Shown: positions 25,715 to 34,577, counted from the stretch's first letter. The stretch is DNA of 64,000 nucleotides from Lachnospiraceae bacterium (GCA_902381685.1 LR698958.1:1427672-1491671), one strand, 5' to 3'. The notes: a model not told the origin generated them from the sequence alone. A program made the numbers and translations.

Positions 25715-26770
25715 TTATTTTCCCCAATTCAAAAGTTCCTGTCTCAATGTTTCCAAAAGTTCTTCTTCCTTCACTTTTTTCACCATTTCACCTTTTTTAA
25801 TCAGAAGTCCTTCTCCAATTCCTCCTGCAATTCCGATGTCCGCCTCTTTTGCTTCCCCCGGTCCGTTTACAACACAGCCCATAACCGCAACTTTAATATC
25901 AAGTGGAATATCCGCAACCATATTTTCCACCTGATTTGCCAATCCAATCAAATCAATCTTTGTTCTCCCACAAGTTGGGCAGGACACAACTTCAATTCCA
26001 CCTTTTCTCAATCCAAGTGTCTTTAGAATCAGTTTCGCCGTCTTAATTTCTTCCAGCGGATCACCTGTTAAAGATACGCGGATTGTATCTCCAATTCCTT
26101 CATAAAGCATAATGCCAAGCCCTACGGAAGATTTAATGTTTCCCGACAAAACTGTTCCCGACTCTGTAATTCCAATATGTAATGGATAATTACACTGTTC
26201 AGAAATCAACTGATGTGCCTTAATACACATCAGTACATCAGAAGATTTGATACTGACAACCAAATTATCATATCCCATATTTTCGATTATGTGAACCTTA
26301 TCTAAAGCGCTCTCCACAATCCCTTCCGCCGTCACTCCGCCATACTTTTCAACAAGATGTTTCTCTAAAGAACCACTGTTTACCCCTACACGGATTGGAA
26401 CTCCGTATTCTTTCGCCTTATTCACAACAGCCTGCACTCTTGACACATCTCCGATATTGCCCGGATTAATACGGATTTTGTCCGCACCGTTTTCAATCGC
26501 TTTGATTGCCAAACGATAATCAAAATGAATGTCTGCCACAAGCGGAATGTGTATCTGCTTTTTAATCTCTTTCAACGCTTCCGCAGCCTCCATCGTCGGA
26601 ACTGCACAGCGGATAATTTCGCACCCTGCCTTCTCCAATGCCAATATCTGCTCCACTGTAGCCTGTACGTCCTCTGTCTTTGTATTTGTCATCGACTGAA
26701 TGGCGATTGGATTGCCTCCGCCAATAGACCGATTTCCTATATGTACCACTTTCGTTTCTTCACGTTTCAT
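25715..26770 (-). CDS. ispG: 4-hydroxy-3-methylbut-2-en-1-yl diphosphate synthase (flavodoxin/ferredoxin)
   Basis: IspG (GcpE) converts MEcPP to HMBPP with a 4Fe-4S cluster in the MEP isoprenoid pathway. The 351 residues match the family in length. Visible motifs are IGGGNPIAIQSMTNTKTED near residue 15, ADIHFDYRLAIKAIENGADK with IRINPGNIG, and the cluster ligands VVSCPTCGR (about residue 263) and VAVMGCVVNGPGEA (about 299-312). GGAGAAGGAGAG precedes the ATG. The gene is transcribed with polC downstream; dxr and the protease gene often found upstream are absent here. Confidence 0.97.
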   Translation of the reverse strand: MKREETKVVHIGNRSIGGGNPIAIQSMTNTKTEDVQATVEQILALEKAGCEIIRCAVPTMEAAEALKEIKKQIHIPLVADIHFDYRLAIKAIENGADKIRINPGNIGDVSRVQAVVNKAKEYGVPIRVGVNSGSLEKHLVEKYGGVTAEGIVESALDKVHIIENMGYDNLVVSIKSSDVLMCIKAHQLISEQCNYPLHIGITESGTVLSGNIKSSVGLGIMLYEGIGDTIRVSLTGDPLEEIKTAKLILKTLGLRKGGIEVVSCPTCGRTKIDLIGLANQVENMVADIPLDIKVAVMGCVVNGPGEAKEADIGIAGGIGEGLLIKKGEMVKKVKEEELLETLRQELLNWGK

Positions 26771-26810
26771 CTCTTTTCTCTCCTTCTCCGATCTTTTATA
26801 ATCAAAAAAT

Positions 26811-26847
26811 AACCAAAGCCTCCACCTTAAAAAATGTGGCTTTGGTT
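26811..26847 (-). terminator. Terminator after the small membrane protein gene
   Basis: A 10-base-pair stem (26811-26820 with 26838-26847) on the minus strand is followed by ATTTTTTGAT. It lies between the 153-residue membrane protein gene and ispG. Confidence 0.8.
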
Positions 26848-26852
26848 TATTT

Positions 26853-27314
26853 TTACTTTTTCACAAAAACGATTTGCTCACCATATTCGCGTTCAGATAA
26901 AGTCAGTTTACTCTTCTCCAAATTATAGTCAAAAGTTGTCTCCAGCATACTGATTTCCGTCTCCAGCGCCGTCTTCGTCAGCCCTGCATCAGAGTTCTTC
27001 ACTGCTTTTGCAATCTCTGCATCATCGACTTTAAATGTAATTGTTTTGTTCTCTTTATCTAATGTATAGTTAATCTTCACTTTAACGTTCGACGCTTCTG
27101 CAATCTCCGACCAACTTGCCGTAGCGGAATCCCCGCCGCGGATTGTCAACTGCAAATTACTCTCCTCGCTCTTCCACGTTCCTTCAAGCGGATTACCTGC
27201 AAATAAGGAAAACAGAAAATAAACAATCACTATAAGAAGAATAATCGATGCTCCTGCCATCACCATTCGCCATATTCTGCTTCTTTTTTCCTCATCATTC
27301 TTTGCTATAATCAT
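26853..27314 (-). CDS. Membrane-anchored protein of unknown function
   Basis: I do not recognise this 153-residue protein. It has a charged N-terminus, one membrane helix (residues 18-38, MVMAGASIILLIVIVYFLFS) and an external domain beginning GNPLEGTWKSEESNLQLTIR. The latter looks like a small beta-barrel of the lipocalin-like kind seen in many Firmicute lipoproteins (a G-T-W start, then alternating strands). It has its own consensus promoter and its own terminator, so it is a single-gene unit. Expression may be substantial, given the perfect promoter boxes. Confidence 0.75.
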   Translation of the reverse strand: MIIAKNDEEKRSRIWRMVMAGASIILLIVIVYFLFSLFAGNPLEGTWKSEESNLQLTIRGGDSATASWSEIAEASNVKVKINYTLDKENKTITFKVDDAEIAKAVKNSDAGLTKTALETEISMLETTFDYNLEKSKLTLSEREYGEQIVFVKK

Positions 27315-27351
27315 TTTACCACAATTCCCTTCTTCATCGTTTACACTTTAA

Positions 27352-27380
27352 ATTATACGAAGTTTATCATGGACTGTCAA
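27352..27380 (-). promoter_or_regulatory. Consensus sigma-A promoter of the small membrane protein gene
   Basis: TTGACA (27375-27380) and TATAAT (27352-27357) with a 17-base spacer on the minus strand, about 40 bases before the ATG at 27314. Confidence 0.8.
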
Positions 27381-27423
27381 CGCATTAAATATCAACAAAA
27401 ATTACACTTTTCGCAAATCTTTT

Positions 27424-28755
27424 TTACAATTTTTTCCCAACAAGAAATACTGTGACTGCTAAAACGCCTATACAGGCATATTTCCCTATACGAAGCAATG
27501 ATTGATACCCAATCTGACAGAGAAAATAATTTTTCCCTGCTCCCGTCTGAATACTTTCATAAAACGCACGGATTCTATCCGCATATGCGCCTATATTTAA
27601 AATTCCTTCCGAAGAAAAGAACGTCTGTGGAATACCGCATTGATTTAATAGTGTATGCCAAAATCCGAATCCGCTTCCGCTCAGACAAACGCCCGCCAAA
27701 ACAAATCGGAACTTTCTCTCCTCATAAGCCTTTGTCCACCAAAAAACAGTATAGCGGAAAAGGAAAATAAGAATAACCAGCAGGACAATCACGGAACATA
27801 TCCATTTTACTTCCGTTACCATTTTATCCATATCCTGCAAATTATATTGTTTTCCGTCTTTTGCGGATAAATGCAAATATTCTTCCACCATAAGCGCAGC
27901 CGTATTCTGTCTGAGTGTTTTTCCCTGCGTACTTTTTACCATAACGGAGGTAATCGGAATTTCTTCGCCTTTCGGCATTTGATTTACATAAATTTCTTCA
28001 CCAAATCCTTTTGTTTTCTCCTGATTATCATATACTTTTTCTACCCGATAAGAAGTATTGTCCAGAGAAATGGTATCACCTTTCTTCACCTTTAGTCTGT
28101 CCGCCGTATGTTTATGAAGAAACGCCTTTCTCTCACCCTGAAAGAAACTTTCTGTTTCTCCTTCCGATAATCCTATGTTTCTCGCCCGAAGCCATGATTT
28201 ATTACCGTAAGCAACGTCCACTTCTTCCTCTTTGCAAACAGATTTTTTGTGACCGAAGTATGCCGTGTCCAAAACAGACTGACTGTCGGCAATATCTTTT
28301 TCCAACTTTGCCCTGTCTATTTCCTTATCCGTTACATACAATACATGATTTGGTTCAGGTTTTGTATTTCCCCGTTTTTCATACACTTTTTTGACTGTTT
28401 TTTCATCTTCTAAAGGAAACAGATTATCAACAACTACCGCCTCCGGTCTTATTTTTAAAGTAGCGCTCTCACCGACTATCTCCTTTACAACATCGGATTC
28501 AAACCGAACTTGATATTGCTTTTCACCCCAAATATCCACTACTTCCTGCATAGCCCATACGCCCTGCTCTCCCTTTTCATTTGCGCGTACACAGACAGCG
28601 GGAACTTTTGTTTGCTCCGAAAATTCGTCCATAGCCGTTGGCACGGTAGAAACTACTTCTGGTATAAGCCTTTCTTCCACCCAAAAGGACGTTATCGTAC
28701 AAAGGAGAAGAAAAAGCATTACCCATATACTGCATTTCCATATTTTTTTCTTCAT
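27424..28755 (-). CDS. MacB/FtsX-like membrane protein of unknown function
   Basis: The 443-residue product has one N-terminal helix (residues 8-25), a large extracytoplasmic domain (about 30-335) and about three C-terminal hydrophobic segments, the first KWICSVIVLLVILIFLFRY. Part of the external domain, ADRLKVKKGDTISLDNTSYR with VEKVYDN, resembles the periplasmic core of MacB-type permeases. No ATPase or second permease is adjacent. The ATG at 28755 is taken because AGGAG lies eight bases upstream; an ATG six bases earlier is too close to it. A decayed sugar-permease end lies immediately upstream, so this gene may be the survivor of a longer transport operon. Confidence 0.65.
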   Translation of the reverse strand: MKKKIWKCSIWVMLFLLLCTITSFWVEERLIPEVVSTVPTAMDEFSEQTKVPAVCVRANEKGEQGVWAMQEVVDIWGEKQYQVRFESDVVKEIVGESATLKIRPEAVVVDNLFPLEDEKTVKKVYEKRGNTKPEPNHVLYVTDKEIDRAKLEKDIADSQSVLDTAYFGHKKSVCKEEEVDVAYGNKSWLRARNIGLSEGETESFFQGERKAFLHKHTADRLKVKKGDTISLDNTSYRVEKVYDNQEKTKGFGEEIYVNQMPKGEEIPITSVMVKSTQGKTLRQNTAALMVEEYLHLSAKDGKQYNLQDMDKMVTEVKWICSVIVLLVILIFLFRYTVFWWTKAYEERKFRFVLAGVCLSGSGFGFWHTLLNQCGIPQTFFSSEGILNIGAYADRIRAFYESIQTGAGKNYFLCQIGYQSLLRIGKYACIGVLAVTVFLVGKKL

Positions 28756-28766
28756 ACGCATCTCTC

Positions 28767-28943
28767 CTATTTTGAAACGGAAACGGATATTCCTTCTGCC
28801 AATTCATCGTGAAAGAACAAAAACAACAATGTTACCGGAATAAGACTAAGTATTCCACATACAAACTGCAACTCAAAATTTTCCACATTAACGCTTGCTA
28901 AGAACACCGATAGCTGATTTTGTCTTTTTATAGAATTTTTCAC
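28767..28943 (-). pseudogene. Remnant of a MalG-type sugar ABC transporter permease gene (3' end)
   Basis: The minus strand encodes 58 codons ending at TAG (28767-28769). The last 35 residues, including GILSLIPVTLLFLFFHDELA then EGISVSVSK, look like the C-terminal end of binding-protein-dependent sugar permeases (a final membrane helix then a short tail EGI..S..K). No membrane helices 1-5 and no EAA loop are present. Upstream the frame hits a TAA next to the terminator at 28970-28993, and the only possible start, a GTG, has no binding site. The family match is by eye. Confidence 0.6.
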
Positions 28944-28956
28944 ATATACTTTGCAA
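28927..28956 (-). promoter_or_regulatory. Possible promoter inside the permease remnant
   Basis: TTGCAA (28951-28956) and TATAAA (28927-28932) are separated by 18 bases on the minus strand. It may drive the MacB-like gene, whose original upstream genes appear to be lost. Confidence 0.4.
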
Positions 28957-28969
28957 TATTATGCAAAAA

Positions 28970-28993
28970 CAGACACTTCTCACGAAGTGTCTG
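28970..28993 (-). terminator. Terminator after the DNA alkylation repair gene
   Basis: A perfect 10-base-pair stem with a 4-base loop (28970-28979 with 28984-28993) is followed by TTTTTGC on the minus strand, six bases after the stop codon. Confidence 0.88.
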
Positions 28994-28998
28994 CCTCA

Positions 28999-29685
28999 TT
29001 ACTTTCTCTTCATCTCTTTTATTTTCTCTTTTGTTTCTTTATCCACCTTCTGCGACTCCCGAATTTTCTGTAAAGCCTTATGATAAGTAAAATCATCTAA
29101 ACGATTATTTTTCAAATACACCATAGTCTGCTCAGGCATTTTAATAAAGTAAATCGAAATCGCCCACGCAACCGCCATCTTCACATAATAATCTTCGTGA
29201 CAGATTTCATCAAAATAGGAAAATGCCTGTTCAATATGTCCCTTATCCGTGTAATAAAAAATCATCATAACTACACTGAATCGCACAAAATACGTTCTCT
29301 CATCATGTATATATCGGGTGATAAACTCCCACATCTTTTCCGGCTCTTTTTTTGTCTGTTTCAACCCCGCACAAAAACTGTCACAAATGCCCCAGTTATC
29401 TATTTTCGGCAGAAATCTCTCTACCTGTTTTAAGACTTCTCCAAAATCTTCTTTTATATAGCCGATAACCATTCCCTGCAACATAATTTCCTCGTAACTT
29501 TCGGCAGGATATTCCTCTAAATAAAATCTCCAGTCTTCCTTTGCTATCTGTTTTGCAATCTTTCTTAAAATCGGGGTTCTTACCCCTATTATTTTCTCCG
29601 GCTTAACATTCGGAATTAATTTTGCCATAAATTGCTGAAAGTCCGGCTCAGCCAGACTTTCCAATTGTTCCCGTATATTCATCAT
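28999..29685 (-). CDS. DNA alkylation repair protein (AlkD-like HEAT-repeat glycosylase)
   Basis: The 228-residue helical protein fits the AlkC/AlkD family of DNA glycosylases that remove N3- and N7-alkylated bases without base flipping. The family pattern is visible: GVRTPILRKIAKQIAKEDW near residue 34, EEIMLQGMVIGYI, PKIDNWGICDSFCAGLK (about 92-108, the conserved Trp-Asp region), RFSVVMMIFYY and YYVKMAVAWAISIYFIK. GGAGGAGAG overlaps the end of the preceding DUF368 gene, so the two are coupled. The ATG at 29682 is an equally possible start. Confidence 0.88.
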   Translation of the reverse strand: MMNIREQLESLAEPDFQQFMAKLIPNVKPEKIIGVRTPILRKIAKQIAKEDWRFYLEEYPAESYEEIMLQGMVIGYIKEDFGEVLKQVERFLPKIDNWGICDSFCAGLKQTKKEPEKMWEFITRYIHDERTYFVRFSVVMMIFYYTDKGHIEQAFSYFDEICHEDYYVKMAVAWAISIYFIKMPEQTMVYLKNNRLDDFTYHKALQKIRESQKVDKETKEKIKEMKRK

Positions 29686-29691
29686 TTGCGA

Positions 29692-30540
29692 TTACTCTCC
29701 TCCCAATTTGCTTGCGACAAACCAGCCTAAAGCAAATGTGACAACTCCGCAACCTACCATAAGAACAGATGCTCCGCTCCAGTTCGTTTTCATTAAAATG
29801 GCAATCGGAGAAGCGAGAATCAAACCGATAATTCCATAATATGCGTGAATTTCCGCTTTGGAGAAAATAAATTCAATCAATTTTGCAATTAAGAAGATAC
29901 CGATAACAACTCCGATACCAAATGGTGCTAAAACGCCTACACCCGTTGTAAGTCCACCCATATCAAATTTCACTAACGCATCGACAAAATCATTGATTGT
30001 TTTTAAGATTGTATCGTAGTAACCGAGCAGCATCAGCATCATTGAACCACTCACCCCCGGTACAACCATTGTTGCAGCGGCGATAACTCCAACACCAAAC
30101 AATTTAATTACATTTACAAGTCCAAAACTGACATCAGCACTGTTTCCTCCTGTCTCTCCCAAAAGAGCCATAACAATAACAACACCGAAGAAAATCAAAA
30201 ATGGAATTATCTTTCCAACCGTTACTTTGTGTCCTTTTACCTTTTTGAAGATAAACGGAAGACTTCCTGCAATCAATCCACAGAAAGCAAAATTCGTCGG
30301 AATCGGATATGTCTCCAACAGAAATTCAAACAATCTTGATAAAGCAACAATCGCAATTCCCGCTCCCGCAAAAATCGGAAGCAATAATTTTAAACTTTCT
30401 TTGAATTCACTTTTCAAATGTGTAATGGCATGAATCAGTTTGTCGTATAGCCCCATCGCAACCATCATTGTTCCGCCACTGACTCCCGGAATAATATTTG
30501 CTATCCCAACAACCATACCCTGTAGTATTTGTTTAATCAT
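29692..30540 (-). CDS. DUF368 family membrane protein, putative undecaprenyl phosphate translocase
   Basis: The 282-residue protein has about eight membrane helices and the two pseudo-repeated family motifs IIPGVSGGTMMVAMGLYDKL (residues 16-35) and MVVPGVSGSMMLMLLGYYDT (about 160-180). DUF368 proteins (PopT) have been reported to return undecaprenyl phosphate across the membrane for peptidoglycan and teichoic acid synthesis. Assignment to that role rests on family membership. It precedes the alkylation repair gene with a 6-base gap. Confidence 0.88.
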   Translation of the reverse strand: MIKQILQGMVVGIANIIPGVSGGTMMVAMGLYDKLIHAITHLKSEFKESLKLLLPIFAGAGIAIVALSRLFEFLLETYPIPTNFAFCGLIAGSLPFIFKKVKGHKVTVGKIIPFLIFFGVVIVMALLGETGGNSADVSFGLVNVIKLFGVGVIAAATMVVPGVSGSMMLMLLGYYDTILKTINDFVDALVKFDMGGLTTGVGVLAPFGIGVVIGIFLIAKLIEFIFSKAEIHAYYGIIGLILASPIAILMKTNWSGASVLMVGCGVVTFALGWFVASKLGGE

Positions 30541-30632
30541 TTTTCTACCTCTTCTTATTCTATTTCTCCCGCCAAAATATTGATTTTGACTACTCTCAGA
30601 AATCTATCACACTTTATTATATTTTTCAATAT

Positions 30633-31820
30633 TTAAAAATATTTCTTTGCCAACTCTTTAAATTTCGGAAGTGCATTTACTATCGTTTCATAAGAAACAC
30701 AGTAGGCAATACGCACATATCCGCCACAGCCAAAAGAACTTCCCGGCACAAGAAGAATATGCAGTTCTTTTGCCTGCCTGCAAAATTCCTTCTCATCTTC
30801 AATCGGAGATTTCATAAACAGATAAAATGCTCCCTCCGGTTTGATGCAGGAAAACCCACAATCTGTCAGTCCTTTATACAGCGTTTCTCTGTTCCTATTA
30901 TAATAGGAAATGTCTGTCTGTTCTTCCAGACATTTCTGCACGATTTTCTGCTGTAATGTAGGGGCATTCACAAACCCTAAAATACGGTTGGCAACATTCA
31001 TCGCTGCGATGACTCTCCCGCTTTCGCTCACCTCATCAGGAACAACAACATACCCTATTCTCTCCCCCGGAAGAGAAAGTGATTTACTGTACGAGTAGAC
31101 TACAATTGTATTGTCATAATATTTTGTCAGATAAGGAACTTCTGCCCCGTCATAGACAAGTTCACGATACGGTTCATCTGACAGAAGATAAATGTCATTT
31201 CCATACTCTTTCTGTTTCTTCTCCAATATTTCTGCCATGCGTACAACCGTTTCTTCCGGATAAACTACGCCTGTCGGATTGTTTGGTGTATTTACGATTA
31301 CCGCTTTTGTGCGTTTCGTAATTTTCCTCTCAAATTCATCTAACTTCGGCTGAAAGTTTTCCGTATTCGGTGAAATTTCCACCAAAACACCGTCGAAGTT
31401 ATTCACATAACTTCTGTACTCACTGAAATACGGTGCAAAGACAATTACCTCATCATCTGGATTTAAAAGTACCTTTAAGGCAACGTTTAATCCGCCTGCC
31501 GCCCCTACCGTCATTATGATGTTGTTTCCTGCTAAAGAAGTTTTAAATCTTTTATTCAGTGACGATGCCACCGCATCGCGCACTTCCATATATCCCGCAT
31601 TGCTGTTTGTATAGCCGTGAAGTGTTAGGGTATCTTCCTCATTCAAAATTTCAACAATCGCTTCTTTTACGCGCTTCGGAGCGGGAAGATTTGGATTGCC
31701 TAAACTGAAATCATACACATTCTCTTTTCCATAGAGTTTTGCCATGCGATTTCCTTCTTCAAACATCTGCCGGATTGCAGAACTGTTTGATACCATTTTT
31801 TCCATCTTTTCAGAAATCAT
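30633..31820 (-). CDS. Pyridoxal phosphate-dependent class I/II aminotransferase
   Basis: The 395-residue protein has the fold-type I pattern: YDFSLGNPNLPAP near residue 37, LHGYTNSNAGYMEVRDAVA, MTVGAAGGLNVAL, VNTPNNPTGVVY (about 175-186), LLSDEPYRELVYD and the PLP-lysine segment YSYSKSLSLPGERIGYVV near residue 240. The C-terminal arginine for the carboxylate is in GGYVRIAYC. The substrate cannot be fixed; it belongs to the broad AspC/AspB-like group. Its ATG directly follows the stop codon of the DUF2156 gene, so the two are coupled. Confidence 0.92.
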   Translation of the reverse strand: MISEKMEKMVSNSSAIRQMFEEGNRMAKLYGKENVYDFSLGNPNLPAPKRVKEAIVEILNEEDTLTLHGYTNSNAGYMEVRDAVASSLNKRFKTSLAGNNIIMTVGAAGGLNVALKVLLNPDDEVIVFAPYFSEYRSYVNNFDGVLVEISPNTENFQPKLDEFERKITKRTKAVIVNTPNNPTGVVYPEETVVRMAEILEKKQKEYGNDIYLLSDEPYRELVYDGAEVPYLTKYYDNTIVVYSYSKSLSLPGERIGYVVVPDEVSESGRVIAAMNVANRILGFVNAPTLQQKIVQKCLEEQTDISYYNRNRETLYKGLTDCGFSCIKPEGAFYLFMKSPIEDEKEFCRQAKELHILLVPGSSFGCGGYVRIAYCVSYETIVNALPKFKELAKKYF

Positions 31821-32720
31821 CTATCTTTTCACCCGCCCTTTTTCTACAAGAAAAGCGGGACGATAAGACAATTTTGCCTTGCGCAGTCCTTCCACCCCTG
31901 CATCGTCTTCTCTGTTGATATATTTGTATTTTGCACATTCATGCTCCACAAACTGCTGGTTAATCATCGGATATGCTCCCTGTACTTCCGAGAACGCTTT
32001 TTCGATATGGACAACAAATGTGTCATCATTAATCGGTTCTCCCATTGTAAACGCCACAATTTTGCCGTCCACACGCAAAATTCCCCCCGTCATTTCCAAC
32101 TCTCTGAAAAGACGCAAAGAATTAAGTGTCACACACATCTCCGCATTTTTTTCTGCGTCTGCGTCACAGCCATTTTCTTTTCTCCACTGCAGAGCCATCT
32201 GGAAGCATTCTTCCACATTGTCTTCCGTCATTGTTTCATAACTCCAGTTTTCATGCTCCGCCTTGAATTTGTTAATATGATTTCTTTTTCCGTGTAGTTT
32301 TTTCCCCGACAAAGTTATCAGTTTTTCTGACTCATACACATAATCTGCTATGTCTCTGTCATATGTGATTTGAAATTCATCGGGATACCACGAATTCAAC
32401 TGCTCAAACTGTTCTGCCGTCACACAGTACAATTCAAATTCTTTGCCGAGTTTCTCACAGTATTCCATCAAAAACCGCAGCGCTCTCTTTATATCTTCCA
32501 CCTCTCCCAAAGGATAAGTAAAAGCAATATCTTCATCTTCGCTTTTAAATACGAGCGTGTTTTCAATCACTGCATATTTAACTTTGTAATGCCTTGACCA
32601 GAGATATACATTGATAAATGTCCTCTCACAACTTCTGGACGGATACCGTTTAAAGTACCCGTCCAATAATTTTCTGTCCTCCATCTCAGGACGTTTAAAT
32701 TCTATATTTTTCATTTCCAC
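31821..32720 (-). CDS. DUF2156 family protein
   Basis: The 299-residue protein belongs to the DUF2156 family, a double-GNAT fold related to the catalytic domain of lysylphosphatidylglycerol synthases and FemX-like transferases. Visible are FINVYLWSRHYKVKYAVIEN in the first half and GKKLHGKRNHINKFKAEHEN, GGILRVDGKIVAFTMGEPI and AYPMINQQFVEHEC in the second. There is no membrane segment, so it is cytoplasmic. The acceptor is unknown. It is in an operon with the ABC exporter upstream (22-base gap) and the aminotransferase downstream. Confidence 0.85.
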   Translation of the reverse strand: MEMKNIEFKRPEMEDRKLLDGYFKRYPSRSCERTFINVYLWSRHYKVKYAVIENTLVFKSEDEDIAFTYPLGEVEDIKRALRFLMEYCEKLGKEFELYCVTAEQFEQLNSWYPDEFQITYDRDIADYVYESEKLITLSGKKLHGKRNHINKFKAEHENWSYETMTEDNVEECFQMALQWRKENGCDADAEKNAEMCVTLNSLRLFRELEMTGGILRVDGKIVAFTMGEPINDDTFVVHIEKAFSEVQGAYPMINQQFVEHECAKYKYINREDDAGVEGLRKAKLSYRPAFLVEKGRVKR

Positions 32721-32742
32721 ACCTTCATTCTATTACTGGTTT

Positions 32743-34476
32743 CTAGTGAAACTGCATATGATATAAAGACTCATAAATCCCCTTTTGGTGAAGAAGTTCC
32801 TCATGGCTTCCCTGCTCTTCAATTCCTTTTTCCGTGAGAACTAAAATTCTCTCAGCATTTTTGATTGTGGAAAGTCTGTGTGCAATTACAAATGTCGTTC
32901 TGTCTTTCGCCAACATTTCCAAAGACTGCTGCACCACTTTCTCACTCTCATTATCCAGCGCCGAAGTTGCCTCATCAAAAATAAGAATTGGAGGATTTTT
33001 CAAAAACACACGGGCAATAGACAGACGCTGCTTCTGTCCTCCTGACAGTTTTGCCCCTCGCTGTCCGATGTCCGTATCGTATCCGTCAGGAAAACTCATA
33101 ATAAATTCATGGGCATTTGCATTTCTCGCCGCACGAATGACATCTTCATCTGTAGCATCAGGATTTCCGTAACGGATATTTTCCATAATTGTTCCCGCAA
33201 ACAGATATACGTCCTGCTGCACGATACCGATATTATTTCTCAAATCGTCCAACTTCATCTTGCGGATATCCATTCCGTCTATCTCAATTTTTCCGGCTGT
33301 CGCCTCATAAAATCTCGGAATCAGACTGCAAAGTGTTGTCTTTCCAACTCCCGAAGGTCCTACAAGAGCAATGTATTCTCCTGCTTTGACGTCCAGATTA
33401 ATGTGAGAGAGAACAGGTTCGTTTGTGTCCTGATATTGGAAAGAAACGTCCTCAAATGTAATCTTGCCTTCCAATTTTCCAACGGAAACAGCATCTTTCG
33501 CATCGGTAATATCCGGTGCAATGGCAAGCATTTCCTGAAATCTGTCAAAACCTGAGTAACCGTTCTGGAACATTTCCGTAAAGTTAATTAATTTCTTCAC
33601 CGGCTCAATAAAGTTATTGATATAGAGCAGGAAAGTTACAAGATCTGCCACCAATACCGTTTTTGTTGTAAGCCCTTCCGCTCCCACGAGCAGTACGACA
33701 ACTGTTACAAGTGTTGTCAGCGCTGTCAATGTTGAATGATACCCCGCCATGTAACGATAACTGATTTTCTTTGCAGCCAGAAATCCGTCATTTCCTTTAT
33801 GAAACTTCTTCATCTCAATCTCTTCATTGGCAAAGGATTTTACAACACGGATTCCCGATAAACTGTCTTCAATCTGACTGTTGATATCTGCAATTCTTGC
33901 ACGGTTGCGCTTAAATGCAGTCTTCATCTTCCTATTATAATATACCGCAAAGACAATCATAACCGGAACAAACACAAAAGCTACCATTGCCAGACGCAGA
34001 TTGATGTTCGCCAAAATAATAAACGAACCTACAATCTTAATAATGGAAATAACAATGTCTTCCGGTCCGTGATGCAATAATTCCGTAATGTCAAATAAAT
34101 CACTTGTAATACGTGAAAGGAGCGCTCCCACCTTCTGATTATCATAGAAAGCAAATGTCAGTTTCTGGTAGTGACTGAAAATGTCGCTTCTCATATCCGC
34201 TTCCATTTTCGCTCCCATCATATGTCCATAAAAGGCGATAAAATAGTTGCAGCCAAACTCTACAAGAACGAGAACAATCATCAACGCCCCTAATGCCACA
34301 ATTGTTTCCATTGCCCTGTTGCCGTCAAAATAGACAACCTCACTTGTGATATAGCGCACAATCAGAGGGATAACCAGTGTGACTCCCGCTCCGAGTATTG
34401 CAAAAAACATATCACTGTAAAAAAGTAATTTATACGGCTTATAGTACGCAAATAGTTTCTTTAGTTTGTCTTTCAT
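32743..34476 (-). CDS. ABC exporter half-transporter (permease-ATPase fusion)
   Basis: The 577-residue protein has six membrane helices (about 15-310) and an ATPase domain (about 335-570) with Walker A GPSGVGKTT, Q-loop VQQDVYLF, signature LSGGQKQ, Walker B ILIFDEATSALD and the H-loop AHRLSTI. It is an MsbA/multidrug-type exporter and should act as a homodimer, because no second half is adjacent. GAGGAGGAGAAGAG precedes the ATG. It starts an operon with DUF2156 and the aminotransferase, with a promoter at 34549-34577 and a leader hairpin at 34502-34528. The exported compound is unknown. Confidence 0.93.
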   Translation of the reverse strand: MKDKLKKLFAYYKPYKLLFYSDMFFAILGAGVTLVIPLIVRYITSEVVYFDGNRAMETIVALGALMIVLVLVEFGCNYFIAFYGHMMGAKMEADMRSDIFSHYQKLTFAFYDNQKVGALLSRITSDLFDITELLHHGPEDIVISIIKIVGSFIILANINLRLAMVAFVFVPVMIVFAVYYNRKMKTAFKRNRARIADINSQIEDSLSGIRVVKSFANEEIEMKKFHKGNDGFLAAKKISYRYMAGYHSTLTALTTLVTVVVLLVGAEGLTTKTVLVADLVTFLLYINNFIEPVKKLINFTEMFQNGYSGFDRFQEMLAIAPDITDAKDAVSVGKLEGKITFEDVSFQYQDTNEPVLSHINLDVKAGEYIALVGPSGVGKTTLCSLIPRFYEATAGKIEIDGMDIRKMKLDDLRNNIGIVQQDVYLFAGTIMENIRYGNPDATDEDVIRAARNANAHEFIMSFPDGYDTDIGQRGAKLSGGQKQRLSIARVFLKNPPILIFDEATSALDNESEKVVQQSLEMLAKDRTTFVIAHRLSTIKNAERILVLTEKGIEEQGSHEELLHQKGIYESLYHMQFH

Positions 34477-34501
34477 CTCTTCTCCTCCTCATTCTAAAAT
34501 A

Positions 34502-34528
34502 AGGACGAAACTTCTAAAAGTCCGTCCT
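34502..34528 (-). promoter_or_regulatory. Leader hairpin before the ABC exporter, terminator-like
   Basis: Within the short leader, AGGACG pairs with CGTCCT (34502-34507 with 34523-34528) and an inner ACTT/AAGT extends the stem; it is followed on the minus strand by TTATTTTAG. It lies between the promoter and the ribosome binding site, so it could act as an attenuator. Confidence 0.5.
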
Positions 34529-34548
34529 CAAAATTCCTCTATCTTTAT

Positions 34549-34577
34549 AATATACTACACGCTTCTAAAAAGTGCAA
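34549..34577 (-). promoter_or_regulatory. Promoter of the ABC exporter operon
   Basis: TTGCAC (34572-34577) and TATATT (34549-34554) with a 17-base spacer on the minus strand, about 70 bases before the ATG. Confidence 0.65.

Noticed and set aside
28999..29685. HEAT-repeat protein as a phycobilisome lyase-like or scaffold protein
   Set aside because: The NWGICDSFC region and length fit the DNA alkylation repair family better.
34502..34528. T-box riboswitch in the ABC exporter leader
   Set aside because: The leader is only about 65 bases, too short, and has no T-box sequence; only a terminator-like hairpin is present.
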